Positions 33,223 to 41,195 of a stretch of 64,000 bases of DNA are shown piece after piece; the first letter of the stretch is position 1, and each line of letters opens with the position of its first letter. The position numbers were made by a program, and so were the translations under genes. The DNA is from Yoonia sp035117555 (GTDB lineage Bacteria; Pseudomonadota; Alphaproteobacteria; Rhodobacterales; Rhodobacteraceae): contig NZ_JAYKPK010000003.1 in assembly GCF_035117555.1 (NCBI RefSeq), positions 124,001 to 188,000 on the forward strand, written 5' to 3'. The notes beneath the pieces were generated by a model. The model ran no database searches and was not told the origin of the DNA. It saw only the letters and a list, made by a program, of their open reading frames with translations.

Positions 33223-33945
33223 TCAGCTTGCCGCCAAGGCCGTGATGATCGGGCCAAAGTCAGCCGCTTTCAGGCTGGCGCCGCCCACCAATGCGCCGGT
33301 GACATGCGGCACGGCGAAAATTTCCGCCGCATTGCTGGCTTTGACCGAACCGCCATAGAGGATCCCGAAATCGGCGCCGTCGGCGAAGCGTTCTTTCAAC
33401 CGGGCATGGATATGGCCATGCACTTCAGCGATCTGCTCGGTGCTGGGGACCTTGCCGGTGCCGATGGCCCAGACCGGTTCATAGGCGATGATCGTATTAT
33501 CGGCATTGGCGCTGTCGGGGATCGATCCCGCGAGCTGGTCATCGATGATATCCAGCGTCGTGCCAGCGGCGCGGATGGCGAGCGTTTCGCCGATACAGAT
33601 GATCGCGACAAGGCCCGCATCATGCGCGGCGCGGGTTTTGGCCGCGACATCATCGTCAGTTTCGCCATGATCGCTGCGCCGTTCGGAATGGCCGGTCAGC
33701 ACGTAAGTCGCGCCCGCATCCGTCAGCATCTGGGCAGAGATATCGCCGGTATGCGCGCCATGTGTCGCGGCATGGCAATCCTGCCCGCCGATGGCCACAG
33801 ACAGATCGCCTGCGGCAGCGATCAGCGTCGCGGGCAGGCAAATGAGCACATCGACGCCTTCGTTTGCGGGCAGGTTTTCAAGTGTGGTCAGATCGGCGCG
33901 CAGCCCGTTCATCTTCCAGTTTCCGGCGGCGAGTTTGCGGCGCAT
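33223..33945 (-). CDS. tpiA: triose-phosphate isomerase
   Basis: TpiA interconverts dihydroxyacetone phosphate and glyceraldehyde 3-phosphate. The 240-residue protein has AAGNWKMNG with the active-site Lys, the catalytic His in LTGHSERR, the catalytic Glu in AYEPVWAIGTG and the phosphate loop GILYGGSVKASNA. Length is normal for the shorter alphaproteobacterial form. AAAGGAAG precedes the ATG. It follows the iron-sulfur carrier gene by 14 bp on the same strand. Confidence 0.97.
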   Translation of the reverse strand: MRRKLAAGNWKMNGLRADLTTLENLPANEGVDVLICLPATLIAAAGDLSVAIGGQDCHAATHGAHTGDISAQMLTDAGATYVLTGHSERRSDHGETDDDVAAKTRAAHDAGLVAIICIGETLAIRAAGTTLDIIDDQLAGSIPDSANADNTIIAYEPVWAIGTGKVPSTEQIAEVHGHIHARLKERFADGADFGILYGGSVKASNAAEIFAVPHVTGALVGGASLKAADFGPIITALAAS

Positions 33946-33959
33946 CTGTCTTCCTTTGG

Positions 33960-34322
33960 TCAGCGTGACGCGAGATCGTCAGCAAATTTGATCGATTCCC
34001 CGCAGCCGCAGGCATCGACCACATTGGGGTTGCGGAATTTGAAGCCGGATTCGAGCAGGGAGGTTTCATAATCAATCTCGGTCCCGAACAGGAACATCTG
34101 CGCCATGGGCGCGATCATCACCCGCGCGCCGTTCTGTTCGACGACCTCATCCAGCGGATCGACCTCGGTCACGTAGTTCATCGTATATTCCATCCCCGCG
34201 CAGCCGCCCTTTTTGATGCCGATCCGCAGGCCCTGATGGCCGTCCTTGGCCATCAGCCGGGCGATCTGGGTCGCGGCTTTATCGGTGATGCTGACAGCTT
34301 GTTTGCCGGGAATGCCGAACAT
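33960..34322 (-). CDS. IscA/ErpA/SufA-type iron-sulfur carrier protein
   Basis: A 120-residue A-type carrier that passes Fe-S clusters to apoproteins. The three conserved cysteines are present in GGCAGMEY and the C-terminal ACGCGES. AGAGG lies upstream of the ATG. It is 30 bp after the DUF3307 gene; a SufT/MIP18-type gene is 1.4 kb upstream on the same strand, but the SatD-DUF3307 pair separates them and this is not a suf operon. Which of the IscA/ErpA/SufA types it is cannot be decided here. Confidence 0.92.
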   Translation of the reverse strand: MFGIPGKQAVSITDKAATQIARLMAKDGHQGLRIGIKKGGCAGMEYTMNYVTEVDPLDEVVEQNGARVMIAPMAQMFLFGTEIDYETSLLESGFKFRNPNVVDACGCGESIKFADDLASR

Positions 34323-34352
34323 GGGGATACCTCTTTGGTCGATACAGCTAAC

Positions 34353-35075
34353 CTAGGGGCTTTGCGGCAGGATTCCAACCGCTGGCAGCGTGGCAAGCAC
34401 AGCAATCGTGCCATAGCCGAACAGCAAGGCCCAGCCGAAAGAGGCCAAAGTGCCGATGATCACATATTCGCCAGCGCTTTGATCCTTGGCCGTGGTGTCA
34501 AAGCGCAGGATCGATTTCGCTGCGATCAGAAAGCCCACACCGCTGGGCTGGCCGACCAACAGCAGCAGAAAGATCAGCCCGCGTTCCAGAATGCCGATCA
34601 AGGCGCCGCCATTCTGCAAGCCTTTGGGCAGGTCGCTGTTCGCCCAAGGTTGCATCAGTAGACCAATGGCAAAGCCGCCCGCGCGGGTGGTCAGGATCAG
34701 ACCTGACGTGATGACCATCAGCCCCGGCAGCCATACGAGATCGGCCCAGAGCCCTGCCTGCCACAGCCCGGGTGCAAGGATTGCTGCGATGATCAACGTG
34801 ATCAGATGCGCGATTTGATCGATCAGAAAGGCCGCAAGACCACCCCGATGCGGCGCAAAGGTCTTGATGATGTCGATCACCAGATGCGCCAGCGCCAGTG
34901 CCAGCAAGGGCCATGCTGTCACCTGCCCGGTGGCCGCTTGCAGGGTGATCACCACCACCACCGCATGCAGCAACAGTACCTGCGGTTTGCGTTTATGCGC
35001 GACCATCCAGTTTGTCTGCAGCACGAAATCCGCCAGCACATGGGCAAAAAGCAAGGCGGCGAATGTTTCCATCAT
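34353..35075 (-). CDS. DUF3307 membrane protein, partner of SatD
   Basis: A 240-residue membrane protein with about seven hydrophobic segments, starting MMETFAALLFAHVLADFVLQT, the LxxHxLxDFxxQ pattern of DUF3307, followed by a second histidine-rich helix (ALALAHLVIDIIKTF). The two H-x3-D motifs within membrane helices suggest a metal or active site, but no activity is known. Its ATG overlaps the satD stop as ATGA, so the two proteins are made together. SatD and DUF3307 genes are paired in other phyla too, as far as I recall. Confidence 0.8.
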   Translation of the reverse strand: MMETFAALLFAHVLADFVLQTNWMVAHKRKPQVLLLHAVVVVITLQAATGQVTAWPLLALALAHLVIDIIKTFAPHRGGLAAFLIDQIAHLITLIIAAILAPGLWQAGLWADLVWLPGLMVITSGLILTTRAGGFAIGLLMQPWANSDLPKGLQNGGALIGILERGLIFLLLLVGQPSGVGFLIAAKSILRFDTTAKDQSAGEYVIIGTLASFGWALLFGYGTIAVLATLPAVGILPQSP

Positions 35076-35704
35076 GGGGCGGCATCCAAGGGCAGGTGGC
35101 GCATCGCGGCGCGGGCTTTGTCGAAAGCGCCGAAACCGGCGCTCGCCAGCCGGTTTTGCACCGCTTGTCTTGTGATGCCAAGATGTGCCGCGATGTCATC
35201 CTGCGTTTTCGCCGGGCCCAGCAGCGCCAAGGCCACGGCCTGCGCCTGTGCAGCGGTCCAGCGGGCAATGATATGGTCGGTCATATCGATAATGGCGGCC
35301 TGCGCCGGACCAAGATTCGCCATTGCGATCCGGGCGGTGCGCGGCATCTTGTCCAGCTGATCACCGGCCATGAAAAACGCTGGCCCATTGGCATCGGCCA
35401 GATCGCGGCTGCCGAGTGTGTCGACCGGCGCAATCGCGGCCGATATCCTTGTGTCGAGCCTGCTTTGCCCGGCACGCAGGCGTGCGATGATGTAAAGGAT
35501 CGCGTCGAAACATTGGCTTGGGTCGGTCAGCACGACCTGCCAGCCATCGCCGCGGTTGCGGGTAAAGCGCAGGTCAAGGTCCTGATGCTGGCCAAAATCA
35601 GCGGCGGCCTGTTGCAGGATGGCAAAAGACTGCTCCAGCGCCTGCGGCGGGGCTTTGCGGGATCTGACGATATCCCCGGTCAGGACGGCAATGTTCTCAG
35701 ACAT
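35072..35704 (-). CDS. SatD-family protein with C-terminal helix-turn-helix
   Basis: A 210-residue soluble protein. Residues 5-16 (IAVLTGDIVRSR), 47-58 (FTRNRGDGWQVV), TRISAAIAPVD and GPAFFMAGDQL follow the order of a class III nucleotide cyclase core: two metal-site Asp (Asp11, Asp53) in TGDI and RGDG, a strand like RIGIHxG, and a helix start like GxxVNxAxRL. The Asn and Arg of the last motif are missing, so catalysis is doubtful. Residues about 163-205 hold a helix-turn-helix (TQDDIAAHLGITRQAVQNRLASAG). The ATG has no ribosome binding site and a promoter six bases upstream, so the mRNA may be leaderless. It probably represses itself through the 29-bp operator array. Confidence 0.8.
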   Translation of the reverse strand: MSENIAVLTGDIVRSRKAPPQALEQSFAILQQAAADFGQHQDLDLRFTRNRGDGWQVVLTDPSQCFDAILYIIARLRAGQSRLDTRISAAIAPVDTLGSRDLADANGPAFFMAGDQLDKMPRTARIAMANLGPAQAAIIDMTDHIIARWTAAQAQAVALALLGPAKTQDDIAAHLGITRQAVQNRLASAGFGAFDKARAAMRHLPLDAAP

Positions 35705-35705
35705 A

Positions 35706-35783
35706 AGCAAAGGATAGGCTTTGCTTATGGGTAAAGCAAAGGAATTTATTTGCTATGTGTGAAAGCAAAGGAAATCCTTTGCT
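35706..35783. promoter_or_regulatory. three operators AGCAAA-N8-TTTGCT at 29-bp spacing
   Basis: Inverted repeats lie at 35706-35725, 35735-35754 and 35764-35783. Each has AGCAAA, exactly eight bases, then TTTGCT, and the centres are 29 bp apart both times. The first begins one base upstream of the satD ATG, and its arms extend to ATAAGCAAA/TTTGCTTAT. Conserved GG after each AGCAAA makes the array also read as three tandem 29-bp units. The exact phasing suggests cooperative binding of a dimeric repressor, most simply SatD. Confidence 0.8.
35711..35739 (-). promoter_or_regulatory. sigma70-type promoter of satD, leaderless
   Basis: On the minus strand, TTGCTT (35739-35734), a 17-base spacer and TATCCT (35716-35711) fit a -35/-10 pair. 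Six bases separate the -10 from the satD ATG, so transcription would start at or beside the A of the start codon. Both elements lie inside operators. Confidence 0.5.
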
Positions 35784-35785
35784 AT

Positions 35786-36148
35786 TTACATGAAGCCCAG
35801 TTCCAGCCGTGCCTCGTCAGACATCATATCCATGCCCCATTGCGGCTCGAACGTCATTTCGACATCGACCTGTTTCACGCCAGGCAGCGGTTCGATCGCA
35901 TCGGCGACCCAGCCGGGCATTTCACCCGCGACCGGGCAGCCGGGGGCGGTCAGGGTCATGATCACGCTGACGGCGTTATCTTCCTTGATCTCAATCGTGT
36001 AGATCAGCCCAAGGTCAAAGATATTGACCGGGATCTCGGGGTCATAGACCGACCGGCAGGCCTGCACCACATCCTCATACAGCGGATGATCGGTGGTCGA
36101 TGGCACGATCAGCGGTGTGCCTTCAAGCTGAGCATTGGCATTGGTCAT
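35786..36148 (-). CDS. MIP18/SufT-family iron-sulfur assembly protein (DUF59)
   Basis: A 120-residue protein with the DUF59 core: VYDPEIPVNIFDLGLIYTIEI, then VSVIMTLTAPGCPVAGEMPGWV and VKQVDVEMTFEPQWGMDMMSDEARLELGF. The Cys in TAPGCP is conserved. SufT-type proteins help deliver Fe-S clusters. Without the paa or suf neighbours, the exact role is open. The start MTNANAQLEG has GAGGGAAA upstream; earlier in-frame Met codons lack one. The tail adjoins the satD operator array. Confidence 0.88.
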   Translation of the reverse strand: MTNANAQLEGTPLIVPSTTDHPLYEDVVQACRSVYDPEIPVNIFDLGLIYTIEIKEDNAVSVIMTLTAPGCPVAGEMPGWVADAIEPLPGVKQVDVEMTFEPQWGMDMMSDEARLELGFM

Positions 36149-36286
36149 GAGTTTTCCCTCGTATTCCTGACGGAACATATAGGGTTTGCCGGACGGGGCG
36201 TAAAGGGGCGGGGTGCGGTCGGGAAGAAGCGGGTTTTCAAAGCAGCAGCCATAGGCCATAGGACTTGCCAGCAAAAGGATCACGCG

Positions 36287-37417
36287 ATGACAGACCGCTT
36301 TTCATTTCAGTTGCAGGCTAAAGATGGCAAGGCGCGCACAGGTGCGATCCATACGCCGCGCGGTGTGATCCGCACGCCGGCCTTCATGCCGGTCGGCACC
36401 GCGGCGACGGTCAAGGCGATGCTGCCGGAAAGCGTGGCCGCCACCGGGGCTGATATCCTGCTCGGCAATACCTATCACCTGATGCTGCGCCCCACGGCGG
36501 AACGGATAGCAGCCCTTGGCGGGCTGCATGCATTCATGAACTGGGACAAACCGATCCTGACCGATAGCGGCGGGTTTCAGGTCATGTCCTTGGCAGGATT
36601 GCGTAAATTGACAGAAGAAGGTGTCACCTTCAAAAGCCATATCGACGGGTCGAGCCATCATCTGACGCCGGAACGGTCGATGGAAATTCAGGCGCTGCTG
36701 GGGTCTGACATCGTCATGTGTTTCGATGAATGCCCGGCCTTGCCCGCGGATCGTGACCGGATCAAATCCAGCATGGATCTGTCGATGCGATGGGCGCAAA
36801 GGTCCCGCGACGCCTTTGGCGATCGTCCGGGCCATGCATTGTTCGGCATCCAGCAAGGTGGTCTGGAACAGGATCTGCGCGAGGAATCGGCCCAAGCGCT
36901 GCGCGCGATCGAGTTCGACGGCTATGCCGTGGGCGGTCTGGCCGTGGGCGAGGGGCAGGAGGCGATGTTCAATGTCCTCGATTTCGCCCCTGACCAATTG
37001 CCAACCGACAAACCCCGCTATCTGATGGGCGTGGGCAAGCCGGACGATATCGTCGGTGCCGTCAAACGTGGCATTGATATGATGGATTGCGTGCTGCCGT
37101 CCCGCTCTGGCCGGACCGGGCAGGTGTTTACCCGCCATGGTGTTGTGAATATCAAGAATGCGCGCCACGCCGATGACCCGCGCCCGCTGGATGAGGCCTG
37201 CACTTGCCCCGCCTGTGCCAATTATTCCCGCGCTTACCTGCATCACGTGTTCCGGTCGCAGGAAATGATCTCGGGCATGCTGCTGACCTGGCACAATCTG
37301 CATTATTTTCAGGAAATCATGGCCGGTATGCGCGATGCCATCACAACAGGCACCTTTGCCGCATGGGAGGCTGATTTTCACGCCACCCGCGCGCAGGGTG
37401 ATATCGATCCGCTCTAA
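36287..37417 (+). CDS. tgt: tRNA-guanine transglycosylase
   Basis: Tgt swaps guanine-34 for preQ1 in tRNAs with GUN anticodons (Asp, Asn, His, Tyr), a step to queuosine. The 376-residue protein has the catalytic Asp in LTDSGGFQVMS, a second in DIVMCFDECP, the GGLAVGEG loop and the zinc site CTCPACANYSRAYLHH. AAAGGATCACGCG precedes the ATG; the open frame extends far upstream but across the SufT gene. It is a single plus-strand gene before lon. Confidence 0.97.
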   Translation: MTDRFSFQLQAKDGKARTGAIHTPRGVIRTPAFMPVGTAATVKAMLPESVAATGADILLGNTYHLMLRPTAERIAALGGLHAFMNWDKPILTDSGGFQVMSLAGLRKLTEEGVTFKSHIDGSSHHLTPERSMEIQALLGSDIVMCFDECPALPADRDRIKSSMDLSMRWAQRSRDAFGDRPGHALFGIQQGGLEQDLREESAQALRAIEFDGYAVGGLAVGEGQEAMFNVLDFAPDQLPTDKPRYLMGVGKPDDIVGAVKRGIDMMDCVLPSRSGRTGQVFTRHGVVNIKNARHADDPRPLDEACTCPACANYSRAYLHHVFRSQEMISGMLLTWHNLHYFQEIMAGMRDAITTGTFAAWEADFHATRAQGDIDPL

Positions 37418-37428
37418 AGTAACGGCTG

Positions 37429-37457
37429 GTTGACAGGCTCCAATGTCAGCCCCATTT
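37429..37457 (+). promoter_or_regulatory. heat-shock (sigma32-like) promoter of lon
   Basis: GTTGACA (37429-37435), a 14-base spacer and CCCCATTT (37450-37457) fit the sigma32 -10 consensus CCCCATnT and approach its -35 (CTTGAAA). It lies 77 bp before the lon ATG. Lon is a classic heat-shock gene, which supports the reading. Confidence 0.5.
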
Positions 37458-37533
37458 ATCATCTCTAAGAGGGGACGCACCACGCTGCCGATATCCCGGG
37501 GCAGGGGCGTTCTGCCAATAAAGGAAAAAATCC

Positions 37534-39939
37534 ATGCAAGACCAATTGAGTGCATCTTACCCCGTCCTGCCGTTGCGCGACATCGTGGTTTTCCCCCACA
37601 TGATCGTCCCCCTGTTCGTGGGCCGCGACAAATCCGTCCGCGCCCTGGAAGAGGTGATGCAGGACGACAAGCAGATCCTGCTGTCGAGCCAGATCGACCC
37701 GGGTCAGGACGATCCCGATCAGGAGGGCATCTATAAAAACGGCGTGCTGGCCAATGTTTTGCAATTGCTGAAACTGCCCGACGGCACCGTCAAAGTGCTG
37801 GTCGAAGGGCGCAAGCGCGTGCAGATCACCGGCTTTCTGCCGAATGAATCGTTCTTCGAAGCCACAGCCGAATATCTGACCGAAGAACCCGGCGACGCGA
37901 CCGAGGTTGAGGCGCTGGTGCGCAATGTCGCGTCGGAATTCGAACGCTACGCCAAGGTCAAGAAAAACATCCCCGAAGAAGCCATGGCCGCCGTCAGCGA
38001 CGCGACCGAGCCTGCCAAACTCGCCGATCTGGTGGCCGGGCATCTGGGCATTGAAGTGGCACAGAAACAGGCGCTGCTGGAAACCCTGTCCGTCGCTGAA
38101 CGGCTGGAAAAGGTTTATGGTTTGATGCAGGGCGAAATGTCCGTGCTGCAGGTTGAACGCAAGATCAAGACCCGCGTCAAATCGCAGATGGAACGCACTC
38201 AGCGCGAATATTATCTGAACGAACAGATGAAGGCGATCCAGAAGGAATTGGGCGACGGCGAAGACGGCCAGAACGAGGTCGCCGAACTCGAAGCCAAGAT
38301 TGCCGAAACCAAGCTGAGCAAAGAGGCCCGGGAAAAGGTCGATGCCGAGCTGAAAAAGTTGAAATCCATGTCCCCCATGAGCGCCGAGGCGACCGTGGTG
38401 CGCAATTACATGGATTGGATTCTGGGCCTGCCATGGAACGTGAAATCGCGCACCAAGAAAGACCTGCACAAGGCGCAGGCAATCCTCGATGCCGATCACT
38501 ACGGTCTGGACAAGGTCAAGGAACGGATCGTCGAATATCTGGCGGTGCAGCAACGTTCGGCCAAGCTGAAAGGCCCGATCATGTGTCTGGTCGGCCCTCC
38601 CGGCGTGGGCAAAACCAGCCTTGGCAAATCCGTCGCGAAAGCGACGGGGCGCGAATTCATCCGCATTTCGCTGGGCGGCGTGCGCGATGAATCTGAAATC
38701 CGTGGCCACCGCCGGACCTATATCGGCTCCATGCCCGGCAAGATCATTCAGGCGCTGAAAAAGGCGAAAACCACCAACCCGCTGATCCTGCTCGATGAAA
38801 TCGACAAGATGGGGCAGGATTTTCGTGGCGATCCCGCATCTGCGATGCTGGAGGTTTTGGACCCGGAACAGAACGCGACATTCGTCGACCATTATCTTGA
38901 GGTCGAATATGACCTGTCGAACGTGATGTTCCTGACCACGGCCAACAGCTATAACATGCCCGGCCCGCTGCTGGACCGGATGGAGATCATTTCACTGTCG
39001 GGCTATACCGAGGATGAAAAGGTCGAGATCGCCAAACAGCATCTGCTGCCCAAGGTCATGAAAAACCACGGGCTGCGCGCCAAGGAATTCAGCGTTGCGG
39101 ATGACGCTTTGCTGGCCATGGTGCGGGTCTATACCCGTGAAGCAGGCGTGCGGAATCTGGAACGTGAACTGGCCAAGGTTGCACGCAAAGCCGTGACCCA
39201 GATCGTCAAGAAAGAGGCCGAGGTGATCACCGTCAACGCGGCGAACCTGTCCGATTTTCTTGGCGTGGAAAAACACCGTTTCGGTCTGGCCGAGGAAAAG
39301 GATCAGATCGGTGTGGTGACAGGTCTGGCGTGGACATCGGTCGGCGGCGAATTGCTGAACATCGAAGCCCTGCGCCTGCCGGGCAAGGGCCGGATGAAGA
39401 CGACGGGTAAGCTCGGCGATGTGATGAAGGAATCCATCGACGCGGCCTCCAGCTATGTCCGCTCCATCGCGCCGGAAATCGGTGTGAAACCGCCGAAATT
39501 CGACACGATCGACATCCACGTCCACGTGCCGGACGGGGCGACGCCGAAAGACGGGCCATCGGCGGGTCTGGCCATGGTCACATCCATCGTGTCGGTGCTG
39601 ACGCAGATTCCGGTGCGCAAAGATATCGCCATGACCGGCGAAGTGTCCTTGCGCGGCAATGCGATGCCAATTGGGGGCTTGAAGGAAAAACTGCTCGCCG
39701 CCTTGCGGGGGGGTATCAAAACCGTGCTGATCCCGCAGGAAAACGCGCGCGATCTGCCTGATATCCCGGACAACGTGAAAGCGGGGCTGACGATCATCCC
39801 CGTCAGCCACGTGTCAGAGGTGTTGGAACACGCCCTTGTGCGCAAACCCGAACCCATTGAATGGGACGAGGCGGCAGAAGAAGCCGCCGCCGCTGCGCTG
39901 AAAGCGGGCACAGTGCCGGAAGCGGCCCGCACACATTAA
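37534..39939 (+). CDS. lon: ATP-dependent endopeptidase Lon
   Basis: Lon degrades misfolded and regulatory proteins. The 801-residue protein has the N-terminal substrate-binding domain (YPVLPLRDIVVFPHM), the AAA+ module with Walker A GPPGVGKTS and LILLDEIDKMG, and the serine protease domain with the Ser in KDGPSAGLAM and the Lys in PIGGLKEKLLAA. Length is normal. AAAGGAAAAA precedes the ATG. A sigma32-like promoter lies upstream and a strong terminator downstream, so lon is transcribed alone. Confidence 0.98.
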   Translation: MQDQLSASYPVLPLRDIVVFPHMIVPLFVGRDKSVRALEEVMQDDKQILLSSQIDPGQDDPDQEGIYKNGVLANVLQLLKLPDGTVKVLVEGRKRVQITGFLPNESFFEATAEYLTEEPGDATEVEALVRNVASEFERYAKVKKNIPEEAMAAVSDATEPAKLADLVAGHLGIEVAQKQALLETLSVAERLEKVYGLMQGEMSVLQVERKIKTRVKSQMERTQREYYLNEQMKAIQKELGDGEDGQNEVAELEAKIAETKLSKEAREKVDAELKKLKSMSPMSAEATVVRNYMDWILGLPWNVKSRTKKDLHKAQAILDADHYGLDKVKERIVEYLAVQQRSAKLKGPIMCLVGPPGVGKTSLGKSVAKATGREFIRISLGGVRDESEIRGHRRTYIGSMPGKIIQALKKAKTTNPLILLDEIDKMGQDFRGDPASAMLEVLDPEQNATFVDHYLEVEYDLSNVMFLTTANSYNMPGPLLDRMEIISLSGYTEDEKVEIAKQHLLPKVMKNHGLRAKEFSVADDALLAMVRVYTREAGVRNLERELAKVARKAVTQIVKKEAEVITVNAANLSDFLGVEKHRFGLAEEKDQIGVVTGLAWTSVGGELLNIEALRLPGKGRMKTTGKLGDVMKESIDAASSYVRSIAPEIGVKPPKFDTIDIHVHVPDGATPKDGPSAGLAMVTSIVSVLTQIPVRKDIAMTGEVSLRGNAMPIGGLKEKLLAALRGGIKTVLIPQENARDLPDIPDNVKAGLTIIPVSHVSEVLEHALVRKPEPIEWDEAAEEAAAAALKAGTVPEAARTH

Positions 39940-39948
39940 CCACGACAC

Positions 39949-39978
39949 AAGGCGCGCCTGATCAGGGCGCGCCTTTTT
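39949..39978 (+). terminator. rho-independent terminator of lon
   Basis: AAGGCGCGCC, TGATCA and GGGCGCGCCTTTTT form a GC-only stem of 8 bp or more with a T tract, nine bp past the lon stop. Confidence 0.92.
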
Positions 39979-40045
39979 CGTTCAAGCTGCTGGCGTCTGC
40001 GCGCAAAGCCGCTAGAGTTGTAAAAAAACCAGTTGGATGTTGACA

Positions 40046-40447
40046 ATGGCCCCCAAGAAAAACCCGAAAAAGACGGATGCGCCCGTCCTGGACCAAGCAG
40101 AAGTCGTGGCAGAGACTGCGCCCGAAAGCACCGAAGCCGCAGCCCCGCAATTCAAAAAACCCGATCTGATTGATCAGGTTGTCGCGCGCAGCAGCGTCAA
40201 GAAACGCGACGCCAAACCCGCGCTTGAGGCCGCTTTGGCCTTGATCGGCGAGGCTCTGGCGCGTGGTGATGAGCTGGTCCTGCCGCCGTTGGGCAAGATA
40301 CGAATGATCAAATCCAAGGATCTGGGTGGCGGCGCGCAGGCGATGACACTGAAACTGCGCACCATGAAAGATGTGGTCAAAGACCCGTCCAAAGATGCGG
40401 TTGAAAGTGACGAAACCGCTCTTGCAACTGACGGCGAGGATGACTAA
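40046..40447 (+). CDS. HU-like DNA-binding protein with charged tails
   Basis: A 133-residue protein. The N-terminal 45 residues are Lys- then Glu/Ala-rich (MAPKKNPKKTDAPVLDQAEVVAE). Residues about 46-110 look like a bacterial HU/IHF fold: FKKPDLIDQVVARSSVKKRDAKPALEAALALIGEALARGDELVLPPLGKIRM, and GAQAMTLKLRT. The usual RNP-containing arm is replaced, so DNA bending may differ. The C-terminus is acidic. The ATG is preferred over an in-frame TTG three codons earlier; its ribosome binding site is weak. The tRNA-Val promoter overlaps its 3' end. Confidence 0.8.
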   Translation: MAPKKNPKKTDAPVLDQAEVVAETAPESTEAAAPQFKKPDLIDQVVARSSVKKRDAKPALEAALALIGEALARGDELVLPPLGKIRMIKSKDLGGGAQAMTLKLRTMKDVVKDPSKDAVESDETALATDGEDD

Positions 40448-40450
40448 ACC
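40422..40450 (+). promoter_or_regulatory. promoter of tRNA-Val(CAC)
   Basis: TTGCAA (40422-40427), a 17-base spacer and TAAACC (40445-40450) lie 10 bp before the tRNA, and the -10 overlaps the stop of the HU-like gene. The same TTGCA-N17-TAAA layout precedes the second tRNA-Val. Confidence 0.45.
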
Positions 40451-40460
40451 CCAGCCCAGC

Positions 40461-40535
40461 GGGTGATTAGCTCAGTGGTAGAGCGCTTCGTTCACATCGA
40501 AGATGTCAGGAGTTCAAATCTCTTATCACCCACCA
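40461..40535 (+). tRNA. tRNA-Val (anticodon CAC)
   Basis: A 75-nt cloverleaf: acceptor GGGTGAT/ATCACCC, D arm GCTC...GAGC, anticodon stem CTTCG/CGAAG with loop TTCACAT giving anticodon CAC, T loop TTCAAAT and an encoded CCA. It decodes GUG. Confidence 0.95.
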
Positions 40536-40561
40536 TTCCCTTTTGACTGACCGGACGTCAT

Positions 40562-41122
40562 TTGCCATTTCCCGAACTTTACATCCTGCGCCATGGCGAA
40601 ACCGAATGGAACGCCGAAAACCGGATGCAGGGCGCGCTGAATTCGCCGCTGACCGCCAAGGGCGAGGCAGATGCTGCAAGGCAAGGCGCGATCCTCGCGA
40701 CACGCGATCTCACAGGTTTTCAGTTCTGGTGCAGCCCGCAGGGGCGCGCGATCCAGACCGCCGGGATCGCCTTGGCCCGGATTGCACAGGATATTCACAC
40801 CGATGACCGGCTGCGCGAAATCAAGGTCGGCGATTGGTCGGGCCTGTTGCGCGACACGCTGCCCTTGCCTGATGGCCCCGATCCTTATGCGCTGCAATAT
40901 GACATGGCCCCGAATGGCGAAGGTTTCGCAGCGCTCGAGGTCCGGGCCCGCGCGTTTCTGGCTGATCTGAAAGGCCCTGCTGTGCTGATCACCCATGGCA
41001 TCACCAGCCGCGTGCTGCGCCGGATCGTGATCGGTGATGCGGCCACGGCAGAGGTCACCCCGCATGGCGGACAAGGCTGCGTCTACCACCTCAAGGACGG
41101 TCGCCAGACCTTGCTGGAATAG
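40562..41122 (+). CDS. histidine phosphatase family protein, TTG start
   Basis: A 186-residue phosphatase of the phosphoglycerate-mutase branch. The catalytic motif LRHGETEWNAENRMQG is at about residues 9-24, and the second His is in LITHGITSRVLRR. The substrate is unknown; related proteins act on sugar phosphates or alpha-ribazole phosphate. No ATG lies upstream of the RHG motif, so the TTG, eight bases after a GGA, is taken as start. It sits between two tRNA-Val genes. Confidence 0.88.
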   Translation: MPFPELYILRHGETEWNAENRMQGALNSPLTAKGEADAARQGAILATRDLTGFQFWCSPQGRAIQTAGIALARIAQDIHTDDRLREIKVGDWSGLLRDTLPLPDGPDPYALQYDMAPNGEGFAALEVRARAFLADLKGPAVLITHGITSRVLRRIVIGDAATAEVTPHGGQGCVYHLKDGRQTLLE

Positions 41123-41135
41123 CAGGGCGCCTGAT

Positions 41136-41183
41136 CATCGTCCGAGCATAAATATCCCGGGGGTCCGGGGGGCTGGCCCCCGG
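41136..41183. repeat. dispersed repeat copy D with GC hairpin
   Basis: CATCGTCCGAGCATAAATAT (41136-41155) then CCCGGGGG is the same element as at 9254, 12931 and 33189. CCGGGGG (41165-41171) and CCCCCGG (41177-41183) form a strong hairpin right after it. It lies between the phosphatase gene and the second tRNA-Val promoter and could act as a terminator without a T tract. Confidence 0.7.
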
Positions 41184-41195
41184 AGTCACAGCCTC

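Noticed and set aside
35706..35783. The 29-bp-periodic repeats as a small CRISPR array
   Set aside because: There are only three units, the gaps between 20-bp inverted repeats are nine bases, and no cas gene is present. The repeats are dyads beside a regulator with a helix-turn-helix, which fits operators.
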